Shown here: piece by piece, positions 1-8,575 of the stretch
Numbering within the stretch: the first letter of the stretch is position 1
How the letters are laid out: each line of letters opens with the position of its first letter
Assembly (NCBI GenBank): GCA_017591395.1
Contig: WEDG01005317.1
Span: forward strand, 1 to 64,000
Direction of reading: 5' to 3'
From: Schistocephalus solidus
Lineage: Eukaryota; Platyhelminthes; Cestoda; Diphyllobothriidea; Diphyllobothriidae
Length of the DNA stretch: 64,000 bases
Translations under genes and position numbers: made by a program
The notes under the pieces: model-generated
Seen by the model: the letters and a program-made list of their open reading frames with translations, nothing else
Told to the model about the DNA's origin: nothing
Database searches by the model: none

Positions 1-44
1 CCCACACTATCATCATATTCCTGATCACAACCGACAAAACAACG

Positions 45-116
45 AGCCCGTGGCTCAATGGTAGAGCGTTCGACTCAAATACCAAAGGTTGCGGGTTCAA
101 ATCCCAGGTGTGCTAC
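45..116 (+). other. tRNA-like pol III promoter module (first of nine)
   Basis: The A box TGGCTCAATGG and the B box GGTTCAAATCC (GGTTCGAATCC in the other units) are correctly spaced, and the D arm GCTC/GAGC pairs. The anticodon stem and the acceptor stem do not pair, so this is not a working tRNA but the internal promoter of a tRNA-derived SINE. The same module begins about 1 bp after each landmark in the other eight units. Confidence 0.7.
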
Positions 117-132
117 ACTTGGGATTGGGTAT

Positions 133-177
133 TACTGGCTGATGACGGCTAATAAGCCAGAAATGGCCATTCCGGTC
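133..177 (+). ncRNA. hammerhead ribozyme-like core, unit 1
   Basis: CUGAUGA at 139-145, stem II GGCU-AAUA-AGCC, GAA at 160-162, palindromic stem III AUGGCCAU, U at position 17 (base 171), then CCGGUC closing stem I with ACUGG. The outermost stem I pair is lost here (UACUGG instead of GACUGG). C10.1 faces A11.1. Confidence 0.6.
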
Positions 178-437
178 TCCCCTTGTCTTTGTCGGTTCCA
201 TTCCCATCATATGCTACACGTCGCTATGCGACCGCCTGCGAGGGCTCTAGTCTGAGCTCCAGGGCACAACGGAACATACATGTTCCTTAAGCAGATCGGT
301 GAGCCCCAAACCATCATCATATTCCCGATCACAACCGACAAAACAACGAGCCCGTGGCTCAATGGTAGAGCGTTCGACTCAAATACCAAAGGGTTGCGGG
401 TTCGAATCCCAGGTGTGCTACACTTGGGATTGGGTAT

Positions 438-482
438 GACTGGCTGATGACGGCTAATAAGCCAGAAATGCCCATTCCGGTC
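438..482 (+). ncRNA. hammerhead ribozyme-like core, unit 2
   Basis: Stem I GACUGG/CCGGUC, CUGAUGA and GAA are intact. Stem III reads AUGCCCAU, so only the two pairs next to the core remain. Confidence 0.6.
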
Positions 483-739
483 TCCCTTGTCTTTGTCGGT
501 TCCATTCCATCATATGCTACACGTCGCTATGCGACCGCATGCGAGGGCTCTAGTCTGAGCTCCAGGGCACAACGGAACATACATGTTCCTTAAGCAGATC
601 GGTGAGCCCCACACTATCATCATATTCCCGATCACAACCGACAAAACAACGAGCCCGTGGCTCAATGGTAGAGCGTTCGACTCAAATACCAAAGGTTGCG
701 GGTTCGAATCCCAGGTGTGCTACACTTGGGATTGGGTAT

Positions 740-784
740 GACTGGCTGATGACGGCTAATAAGCCAGACATGGCCATTCCGGTC
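740..784 (+). ncRNA. hammerhead-like core, unit 3, GAA changed to GAC
   Basis: Stems I, II and III and CUGAUGA are present, but the conserved GAA reads GAC (GACAUGG). A change of A14 should abolish or strongly weaken cleavage in known hammerheads. Confidence 0.5.
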
Positions 785-1046
785 TCCCCTTTGTCTTTGT
801 CGTTTCCACTTCCATCATATGCTACACGTCGCTATGCGACCGCATGCGAGGGCTCTAGTCTGAGCTCCAGGGCACAACGGAACATACATGTTCTCTTAAG
901 CAGATCGGTGAGCCCCCACACTATCATCATATTCCCGATCACAACCGACAAAACAACGAGCCCGTGGCTCAATGGTAGAGCGTTCGACTCAAATACCAAA
1001 GGTTGCGGGTTCGAATCCCAGGTGTGCTACACTTGGGATTGGGTAC

Positions 1047-1091
1047 GACTGGCTGATGACGGCTAATAAGCCAGAAATGGCCATTCCGGTC
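1047..1091 (+). ncRNA. hammerhead ribozyme-like core, unit 4
   Basis: This is a consensus copy: GACUGG, CUGAUGA, GGCU/AGCC, GAA, AUGGCCAU, U, CCGGUC. A substitution lies two bases 5' of stem I. Confidence 0.65.
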
Positions 1092-1349
1092 TCCCCTTGT
1101 CTTTGTCGGTTCCATTCCATCATATGCTACTTGTCGCTATGCGACCGCCTGCGAGGGCTCTAGTCTGAGCTCCAGGGCACAACGGAACATACATGTTCCT
1201 TAAGCAGATCGGTGAGCCCCAAACTATCATCATATTCCCGATCACAACCGACAAAACAACGAGCCCGTGGCTCAATGGTAGAGCGTTCGACTCAAATACC
1301 AAAGGTTGCGGGTTCGAATCCCAGGTGTGCTACACTTGGGATTGGGTAT

Positions 1350-1394
1350 GACTGGCTGATGACGGCTAATAAGCCAGACATGGCCATTCCGGTC
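1350..1394 (+). ncRNA. hammerhead-like core, unit 5, GAA changed to GAC
   Basis: It carries the same GAC change as unit 3. The rest of the fold is intact. Confidence 0.5.
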
Positions 1395-1652
1395 TCCCTT
1401 GTCTTTGTCGGTTCCATTCCATCATATGCTACTTGTCGCTATGCGACCGCATGCGAGGGCTCTAGTCTGAGCTCCAGGGCACAACGGAACATGCATGTTC
1501 CTTAAGCAGATCGGTGAGCCCCACACTATCATCATATTCCCGATCACAACCGACAAAACAACGAGCCCGTGGCTCAATGGTAGAGCGTTCGACTCCAAAT
1601 ACCAAAGGTCGTGGGTTCGAATCCCAGGTGTGCTACACTTGGGATTGGGTAT

Positions 1653-1697
1653 GACTGGCTGATGACGGCTAATAAGCCAGAAATGGCCATTCCGGTC
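1653..1697 (+). ncRNA. hammerhead ribozyme-like core, unit 6
   Basis: This is a consensus copy with all three stems and both conserved core strings. Confidence 0.65.
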
Positions 1698-1954
1698 TCC
1701 CTTGTCTTGTCGGTTCCATTCCATCATATGCTACACGTCGCTATGCGACCGCCTGCGAGGGCTCTAGTCTGAGCTCCAGGGCACAACGGAACATACATGT
1801 TCCTTAAGCAGATCGGTGAGCCCCAAACTATCATCATATTCCCGATCACAACCGACAAAAACAACGAGCCCGTGGCTCAATGGTAGAGCGTTCGACTCAA
1901 ATACCAAAGGTCGCGGGTTCGAATCCCAGGTGTGCTACACTTGGGATTGGGTAT

Positions 1955-1999
1955 GACTGGCTGATGACGGCTAATAAGCCAGAAATGGCCATTCCGGTC
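1955..1999 (+). ncRNA. hammerhead ribozyme-like core, unit 7
   Basis: This is a consensus copy with all three stems and both conserved core strings. Confidence 0.65.
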
Positions 2000-2258
2000 T
2001 CCCTTGTCTTTATCGGTTCCATTCCATCATATGCTACTTGTCGCTATGCGTCCGCCTGCGAGGGCTCTAGTCTGAGCTCCAGGGCACAACGGAACATACA
2101 TGTTCCTTAAGCAGATCGGTGAGCCCCACACTATCATCATATTCCCGATCACAACCGACGAAAAACAACGAGCCCGTGGCTCAATGGTAGAGCGTTCGAC
2201 TCAAATATCAAAGGTTGCGGGTTCGAATCCCAGGTGTGCTACACTTGGGATTGGGTAT

Positions 2259-2303
2259 GACTGGCTGATGACGGCTAATAAGCCAGAAATGCCCATTCCG
2301 GTC
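2259..2303 (+). ncRNA. hammerhead ribozyme-like core, unit 8
   Basis: The core is intact. Stem III carries the same AUGCCCAU variant as unit 2. Confidence 0.6.
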
Positions 2304-2561
2304 TCCCCTGTCTTTGTCGGTTCCATTCCATCATATGCTACACGTCGCTATGCGACCGCCTGCGAGGGCTCTAGTCTGAGCTCCAGGGCACAACGGAACA
2401 TACATGTTCCTTAAGCAGATCGGTGAGCCCCACATTATTATCATATTCCCGATCACAACCGACAAAAACAACGAGCCCGTGGCTCAATGGTAGAGCGTTC
2501 GACTCCAATACCAAAGGTCGTGGGTTCGAATCCCAGGTGTGCCACACTTGGGATTGGGTAT

Positions 2562-2606
2562 GACTGGCTGATGACGGCTAATAAGCCAGAAATGGCCATT
2601 CCGGTC
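2562..2606 (+). ncRNA. hammerhead ribozyme-like core, unit 9
   Basis: This is a consensus copy with all three stems and both conserved core strings. It is the last unit before the TA tract. Confidence 0.65.
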
Positions 2607-2739
2607 TCCCTTGTCTTTATCGGTTCCATTCCATCATATGCTACACGTCGCTATGCGACCGCCTGCGAGGGCTCTAGTCTGAGCCCCAGGGCACAACGGA
2701 ACATACATGTTCCTTAAGCAGATCGGTGAGCCCCACACT

Positions 2740-2742
<3 letters not shown>

Positions 2743-2774
<32 letters not shown>
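2743..2774. repeat. (TA)n microsatellite closing the array
   Basis: An uninterrupted AT dinucleotide run of about 32 bp directly follows the tail of SINE unit 9. A second long TA tract at 13475-13524 also borders a copy of this SINE. Confidence 0.95.
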
Positions 2775-2776
<2 letters not shown>

Positions 2777-3368
2777 CAGTTTGAGTGTCATTTTCGACGA
2801 GGTCCACCGTATGCTCCACACTAGGTGATGCAACGACGGTGACTTGCGCGTGAATTAGTTGTAAGTGATAGAAGCCTTGCGCTGCAGCTACCACACTCTA
2901 TCCTACTCCCCCACCTGTGCCAGGTGTCAAGACAGTGTCAAGAAGACCGGGGAGGGCGCGGGTGGCTGGAGCGGCCGGAGCCGCCCCTGTGTGTACAATC
3001 ACACCACACCACGGCTTTTAGCGCACCGTGATAGTTTGAAGCGCATCAGATTGATTATAGTGAAGAAAATGCGCTGAGCTGTTGACCTCACTCATCCCCC
3101 GCCCCCACGATCAGACCACCATCCGAGCCAGTCAGGTGTCTGAGATGGGAGTGGGCGCATTGGCTGACGGGTCAGCGTACCCATCTTCGCGCGCCACAGC
3201 ACGACCTGGCCCCATAACGCATACACCAGGATTTACTTACTCAGGGGATATGGAAGAGCCATCGCCGTCTGACTCCAAGTCCACTGGTCAGCCACTCGAC
3301 ACACACAGCACATACACTTGGCCGACGACGTGGTCTGGTGTAAGCGTCAGATTAGCAGCCTTTTAAGC
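2775..3368. other. no gene seen
   Basis: This is moderately GC-rich single-copy-looking sequence between the TA tract and the end of the next retroelement. Short open frames have no recognisable content and I see no RNA gene. Confidence 0.5.
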
Positions 3369-3389
3369 CATGGTTTCTAGGAAACCATG
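3369..3389. repeat. perfect 9-bp inverted repeat at retroelement 3' end
   Basis: CATGGTTTC and GAAACCATG flank TAG. It lies just beyond the 3' end of the (-) zinc-finger reading frame, so it may be the terminal hairpin of that element or chance. Confidence 0.6.
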
Positions 3390-3404
3390 ATTTTATTAGG
3401 TACA

Positions 3405-3965
3405 TTATGATGATTTTGAGGGTGTTGTGTATGTATTAGTGTAGATGGTGTGCGCTGATGTGGTTAAGCCTCCGGTGGTTAATCGCAGGTTGTCGTGGAG
3501 GCGCATGTGTCCTAATAGGCCCATGCGGTGTGTAAATGTGCGAAGACAGTGAGGGCAGTGGAGGCAACGATCTCTGCTGTGTGTTGGTGCACTAGGCACT
3601 GGTTCACCAATCTCTGTACGATGGATTCGCAAGTGACCGACCAGGCCGATGCGTGAGGTGAATGTGCGGTCGCATTGAGGACAGTTTAGGAGAGAGTCCC
3701 CACTGCTGGTGATGGTGGTGGTGGTATTGAAGGCGAAAGCGGTGGTGGTTGCTGTGGTGGGGATAAAAGGCGATGAGTATAGGGATGTGGTCTCTATGAT
3801 GGTGGGAGTAATGGAATTCATGCCATGAGTGAGGGTGGGGGAGTCAGAAGGAGGGTTGGCCGAATTTGACGTAGAAATTGATATTGTCAGTTTGTTGGCG
3901 CATTGCGTCCGAAGATGTCCAACCAGGCCGATTCGCGCGCGAAGATGCGTTGACAGCGCGGGCAT
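3405..3965 (-). pseudogene. C-terminal C2H2 zinc-finger tail of the non-LTR element
   Basis: Two clear C2H2 fingers, CPQCDRTF..RIGLVGHLRIH and CPHCLRTF..RMGLLGHMRLH, and a third damaged one near the start (ARIGLVGHLRTQC) are separated by Ser/Thr-rich spacers. Their unit pattern (RIGLVGHLR) is shared, pointing to duplication within the tail. The fingers sit downstream of RT in the ancestral polyprotein and probably bind the element RNA or target DNA; this role is inferred. Confidence 0.8.
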
Positions 3966-4511
3966 GTAAGCAGGGCCTGGGCATCGACGATGTTCGTCCG
4001 GGCTGCTGGTGACTTTCGCGCCGCTCTTTTGGCCTTGGCGGCGGTGATCATGTTGGCCTCATAGATTTCTGAACCAGTCTTCAAGGATTTCTCCATCCCG
4101 GTCTATCCTGGGCGAGGTCCTCCCAGATCGCCAGGTTGATGTGCAGTTGCTTCAGCGATTTTTTCAAAGTCTCATTGTAGCGTCGTTTTTGACCTCCCTG
4201 TCGGCGAGCACCCGTAGCGACATCTCGGTAGATAAGTCGTTTGGGTATTCGCTCGTCGTCCACTCTTACCAGGTGGCCGCTCTATCGCAATTGCACTTGC
4301 CTCAGCATGGCGTGGATTCTGGGGATTCCGGTCCGCTCCAGGTCTTCCGTGTCCGGGATCGTGACTTGCCACCTCAGCTTCAGTATTCTGCGGAGGCAGC
4401 TGAGATGGAAGTGATTCAGCTTCCTGGCTTGGTTCAAGTAGACGTTCCATGTCTCCACTCCGTTAAGGAGTGTCGTCAAAACAACGGCCTTGTACATCTT
4501 CAGTTTGGTGT

Positions 4512-5396
4512 TCAGGTGAAATTCATAGCGATTCCACATGGAGGCCTCAGCCGGCCGAAGGCCTGACTAACTTTGGAGATCCGTTGGGCAACCTCGTCAT
4601 CGATTCTCGTTTTGCGTGACAGCGTGCTTCCTAGATAAGCGAATGTTTCCACGTTTTTTAGTTGAGCACTGTTGACATTGATTTGGGGAGCATTGTATTC
4701 CGCACTGGGTGGCGGCAGGTGCATGACAACCGTTTTGGCTGTACTGATTGTTAATCCAAAATTGGGGCAGCCTGCGGCGAAGAGGTCCATACTCCTTTGC
4801 ATGTCCTCCTCAGTCACGGTGTTAAGGGCGCAGTCGTACGCGAAGAGCAATTCATGGACTGTAGTCGTAGACACGAGCGTTGAAGCCTGCATACGCCGAC
4901 TGCTGAGAAGGTTTCCGTAAGTTCTATAGGTGATGCGGATCCCAGGCTGTTCATCACGGCAGGTGTCCATCAGCATAGCCGAGAAAATGAGGCTGAACAG
5001 GGTGGGAGCCAATTCGCAGCCCTGGTTCACACTGTTGGTCATTGCGAATGCTTCGGATACCGTCCCGTTGTCAGTGACGCGCGCCGTCATCCCGTCATGA
5101 AGCTGACGCAGCATGTACGTGAACCGCTCAGGACAGCCGAATTTCTGCATAAATTTCCACAGTCCATCGCGATTCACCGTGTCAAAGGCTTTCGTTAGAT
5201 CCACGAAGGTAGTATACAGGTGAGTTCGCATCTCCTGACACTTCTCTTGTAGCTGGCGGGCGGCAAAGATCATATCGGTTGTTCTGGGGTGTCGGCGGAA
5301 GCTACATTGGCTTTCCGGGAGCATGTCCTGCTCTAGGTGACCGTTCAGACGATTGAGAAGGATACGGGCGAAGATCTTCCCGGTGATGTTGAGCAA
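4512..5396 (-). pseudogene. reverse transcriptase palm domain of the 3.4-6.4 kb element
   Basis: An open frame of 294 aa covers RT blocks 1-7: LTKAFDTVNRDGLW near residue 67 carries the first catalytic Asp, NQGCELAPTLFSLIFSAML near 124 is the QG..L.P block, and LLFAYDCAL at 183-191 is the active-site block, where the family has FADD. The YNAPQINVNSAQLKNVETFAYLGSTLSRKT segment follows as usual for the family (cited as landmark blocks, not continuous with the others). The start is only the first Met of the open stretch; the true polyprotein began upstream and is broken by frameshifts around 5390. It encoded the cDNA-making activity of the retroelement. With one catalytic Asp replaced by Tyr (codon 4836-4838) it should be inactive. 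Confidence 0.85.
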
Positions 5397-5764
5397 CGAG
5401 ATGACTCTGTAATTATCACAGAGTTGCCGGTTCCTCTTCTGTTTGTAGAGATGGACGATGGTCGCGTCTTTGAAATCCTGAGGAACTTGTCCTTGGTGAC
5501 CATCTCCTTGAAGAATTTTGTGAGTTCTGCCATTAGCCGGGGCCCACCGTACTTGTAGACCTTCGGTGGGATTGCGTCGGATCCCGATGCTTTACCGCTG
5601 GAAATCTGCTGCATGGCCCGGATGGTTTCTGGTAGGGAAGGCGGCAGATCCAGGGCATTTTTCGTGTCCACTTGAGGAAGCCCGTCAATGGAAGCATCTG
5701 AGATGGCTGATGAGCAATTAAGGACACTTCTGAAGTGCTCGACCCAGCGCTTCAGAATTTGCAA
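5345..5764 (-). pseudogene. RT finger/N-terminal segment of the same element, frameshifted
   Basis: The minus-strand frame contains VEHFRSVLNCSSAISD and the motif SSGKASGSDAIPPKVYKYGG, equivalent to the K.PG.D.IP..... block that precedes RT palm in this family. After about residue 97 the frame departs from the family, so a frameshift separates it from the next piece. Confidence 0.8.
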
Positions 5765-5895
5765 TTTTTCTGTCAGCAGTGTTGTGCCGTCAGAGCTGAG
5801 CAGCGGTGCTGTCCGTTTAATACACGGGCCTTGATGGCTTTGAAAAAGTTTTTCATTTCATTGCGGTCCGCATACCCCTGGATTTCCTGAGGCTT

Positions 5896-6375
5896 TCAGA
5901 TCATCCACGCATCCTGCATCTCCCGCAGCCGTTGCTGTACAAGGCGCCGGCATCTGAAGAATGCTGCTTTGGTGGCGTCAGTTCGAAGGTCCATGTAGGC
6001 TTTGTGTAGTCCCTTCTTCTCCGCGAGTAAGTTGCTGATGTTGGCATCATTGTTGTCAAAACAGTCCTTGTGTTGACGGCGTGCGCGTTTTAGGATTTCG
6101 AGGGCGGTGGACTGTATGACATTTCGCAGTTGACACCATCGTGTCTCCACGGTAGCGTTATCATCTGGAGCATTCAGGTCCTCCAGTTTCTCGGTTATTC
6201 GGTTGCTGAAATCAAAACAGTGAGCAGGCAAATTTAATAAAAGAGTATTTAACTTACATGGCGGCCTCTTACCTTGGGACCTTCGTCGGGGTTGCAGTCG
6301 GAGCCTCATCTGGGAGATGACGAGGCGGTGATCTGTCCAACCATCGGCATCACGGATCGCCTTGGTTACCAGCAC
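5896..6375 (-). pseudogene. linker between endonuclease and RT, same element
   Basis: The frame begins with the end of the endonuclease (TDHRLVISQMRLRLQPRR, giving the SDH-like DHRLV catalytic His block) and continues with the basic linker rich in R, L and E up to REMQDAWMI. The segment LQPRRRSQGKRPP is the same place where the other copy of this family is split at 12110 and 13474. Confidence 0.8.
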
Positions 6376-6412
6376 GTCCTGTCGATCTCGCCTCCGGCCG
6401 AAAATTAGCTGA

Positions 6413-6989
6413 AAGTGACAAATTGCTGTTGAAGAATACGTAAGAATACATTAAAATGGTTTCATGAAGCATGACAGAGACAACATGCAATAAGCTGAAC
6501 ACAATGATTGAAAGACATTACAGACCGATTGTTTTTAAATGCGTAGAGTTTGAAAAAGTGCATCGCCCACCGTACTCAGGATATCTTGCCTCATTAATAC
6601 GAGTGTTGCGCACCTTGAAAACATATAACATGGAAAAATAAAGCTGATTCCGTTAATTGTGCTAAAGAGGCCATTTTTTTCTGCAACAGTTATCAAAGTG
6701 TGTTGTTTGGATACTCTGGATGCATACTATCATGAACAAAATGTTTATTTTTCATAATAGATAGACAACAGTTGTGTTTTAATTATACATTTATTGGTGT
6801 CAACCAGCTATCTTATTTGCCCCATAATTTAATTTCTAGTTGCTATTGTTAGAACAATTCATCTACTTTAGCTACTGTTAAGGAACCACAAACACTAACT
6901 GCCTTACATCTTCTCTCTCTTTGTTATGTATATTATCTCGATTTATATTGATCGACACTGAATAACCAATTTAAATTATCCAATTTAAA
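6413..6989. other. AT-rich spacer, no gene seen
   Basis: This is AT-rich single-copy-looking DNA between two retroelements. No conserved frame or RNA motif was recognised. Confidence 0.5.
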
Positions 6990-7217
6990 GGCAGTTCAGT
7001 TGCGTTATATTAAGGGAAATATAGGCGAAGCCTTTAAGCTCCCTATTGATGTCAATCACACTGCAAATTCAAAAAGGCTGACACATAATGAACGTTGGAC
7101 AAAGGGTTATCTCCCCGTCAAACTACAGGGCATCGGACAAACAATTATAAAATAATCTTTCTCAAAAATAGGGAGATGTATGTTAAATGATGCGAAAATT
7201 GTGGATGGGAATATGTT

Positions 7218-7556
7218 TCAGGAAATGTGTTCGGTTCGGATGTCATGGTGGTACTTATGGCTGTACTGGTCAAACTTCCGCTTAAAAGTGTCAACGGATG
7301 AGGACAGGATTATGTCCGCAGGCAGAGCATTCCAGGCCTTAATCACTCTGTTGGGGAAGAAGAACCTTATTGTGTCGAGTCTTGCACCAGTCACACGTAG
7401 TTTAATAGGATGTCCTCGCAAAGAACTGGTAGTGGCCAGCTCAAAGAAGTCACTAGATGCAAGGCAACAATCCTGACCCCGCAACAAGCGAAAGGCTTGT
7501 ATCAGGTAACCGCGTAGCTGTCTATAGTCCAGAGGAAACAGATCAAGATTAGACAA
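7218..7556 (-). pseudogene. CR1-like ORF2: C-terminal domain
   Basis: The frame contains NLDLFPLDYRQLRGYLIQAF, CCLASSDFFELATT, LRGHPIKLRVTGARLD and VIKAWNALPADI, the C-terminal block conserved in all CR1-like copies of this window (15.8, 47.0 and 63.0 kb). The stretch between this and the palm (7556-7840) is present but shifted in frame. Its function beyond RT is not known to me. Confidence 0.8.
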
Positions 7557-7840
7557 TCCTGTCTCGTAAGGCAGGCAGATTTGACCTTGAACAAGCTTGG
7601 TTGCACGTTTTTGGACCTCTCAAGGGTGTTGTGGTCTTTGACAGACCATGGTCTCCAGGCTTGTATAGAAAATTCCAATTGTGGTCGCACGAATATCCCG
7701 AAGACCTTATTAAAGCACTCTTTGTTGAACTTTGCAAACGCTCGCTTAATTAGATACAAGCTTGACATGGCAGATTTTGCTACTTTTGAGCAATAGAAAG
7801 ATGGCTTCAGGTTGGGCGTGATCCATACTCCTAGATTTTT

Positions 7841-8323
7841 CTAAGCCTCTACCTCTGGTAGCGGTGTGTCGTAAATTCTCTGGTGCCCGGAGCTGGTTCT
7901 GCCGAATCGCAGAATATTGCACTTGGTAGCATGAAATGGGAGGAGCCAGTTGTGCAACCATTCCTCGAGTCGATGCAAGTTCGCATGTAGAATTTCTTCC
8001 TCAGCTGCGTTGTGGATGACCTTCCAAAGCTTTATATCGTCAGCAAACATGGCGGTGTCACAGTTCAAGCCAGTTACGCAGTCATCAATGTATATAAGGA
8101 AGATGATAGGGCCAAGGACGGAGCCATGAGGAACCCCACTCTCAACCGCCACCTCCGCCGATTGTTGATCGCCAAGACGGACAATCTGAGATCGCCCAAT
8201 AAAGAAGTATTCGATCCACTTCAAAAGCTTGCCCCTTATCCCAATACGGTTGAGTTTGTATAGGAGACGTTTGTGAGGCACGATATCAAAGGTCGTCTTG
8301 AAGTCTATGTAGACTGTGTGCAC
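7841..8323 (-). pseudogene. CR1-like ORF2: reverse transcriptase palm
   Basis: The frame carries YIDFKTTFDIVPHKRLLYKL (first catalytic Asp), SGVPHGSVLGPIIFLIYIDD (block 4) and MFADDIKLW (catalytic FADD intact), then HNWLLPFHATKCNILRFGR. Upstream RT fingers lie in another frame between 8340 and 8575, so at least one frameshift separates them. The other copy has GVPQGSVLG where this one has GVPHGSVLG. Confidence 0.85.
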
Positions 8324-8575
8324 TACATTTCCTTCATCGACCGCTCGGGTCCATCGTTCCAGACAGAAGAGTAAATCAGTTTAACAGGACCTTCCTCTGC
8401 GGAATCCGTGCTGCACGTCAGAGAGAAGATGATGCCGCTCCAGAAACTGCATCAGTTCACGTTTGATGATTCGCTCCATAATCTTGCAACATATGGAGGT
8501 GAGACTTATCGGCCTGTAGTTATTTGCGGAATCCCGGCTGCCATTTTTATGTATCAGGGAAATCCACGCGGTCCT

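Larger units (their letters stand above)
1..2742 (+). repeat. tandem array of ~303-bp tRNA-derived SINE units carrying hammerhead cores
   Basis: Nine near-identical units follow each other head to tail and the array runs off the left edge. The landmark GAGCCCGTGG starts at 44, 348, 651, 958, 1261, 1563, 1866, 2170 and 2473, giving spacings of 302-307 bp. Each unit holds, in order: a tRNA-like module with A box (TGGCTCAATGG) and B box (GGTTCGAATCC), a 45-nt segment that folds as a type I hammerhead, a hairpin GTCGC-TAT-GCGAC, a hairpin GGAACAT-AC-ATGTTCC, and the tail CAGATCGGTGAG. Units differ by a few substitutions and 1-4 nt indels. The array stops at a TA microsatellite. Reading frames of 60-150 aa run through it on both strands, but they only mirror the repeat. 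I read it as a pol III SINE amplified as a satellite, comparable to Sm-alpha of schistosomes; that parallel is inference. Confidence 0.85.
3390..6412 (-). mobile_element. 5'-truncated APE-type non-LTR retrotransposon with C2H2 finger tail, decayed
   Basis: Reading down the minus strand: the last residues of an apurinic-type endonuclease (FGRRRDRQD, near 6407), a linker (5896-6375), the RT palm (4512-5764 in several frames), the thumb and C-terminal region (4081-4540), and zinc fingers (3405-3965). The family is that of database proteins called endonuclease-reverse transcriptase or craniofacial development protein 2-like, common in diphyllobothriid tapeworms. It lacks the 5'UTR and most of the endonuclease, as expected from incomplete target-primed reverse transcription. 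Frameshifts and stops are frequent and the RT active site is altered (FAYD), so it is dead. A second copy of the family lies at 11886-13474. Confidence 0.88.

Noticed and set aside
45..116. Functional tRNA gene
   Set aside because: Acceptor and anticodon stems do not pair; only the promoter boxes and D arm are kept.
1..2742. Repeated open frames of 60-150 aa on both strands (for example with MVERSTQIPKVAGSNP or SNALPLSHGLVVLS)
   Set aside because: They recur because the DNA unit recurs; they cross the tRNA-like and hammerhead parts and shift with every indel.
1..2742. CRISPR array
   Set aside because: Units are about 303 bp, contiguous and without unique spacers; the genome is eukaryotic.
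5700..5720. GGCTGATGAGC as a hammerhead core
   Set aside because: Inside RT-related sequence, no GAAA at the right distance and no stem I.
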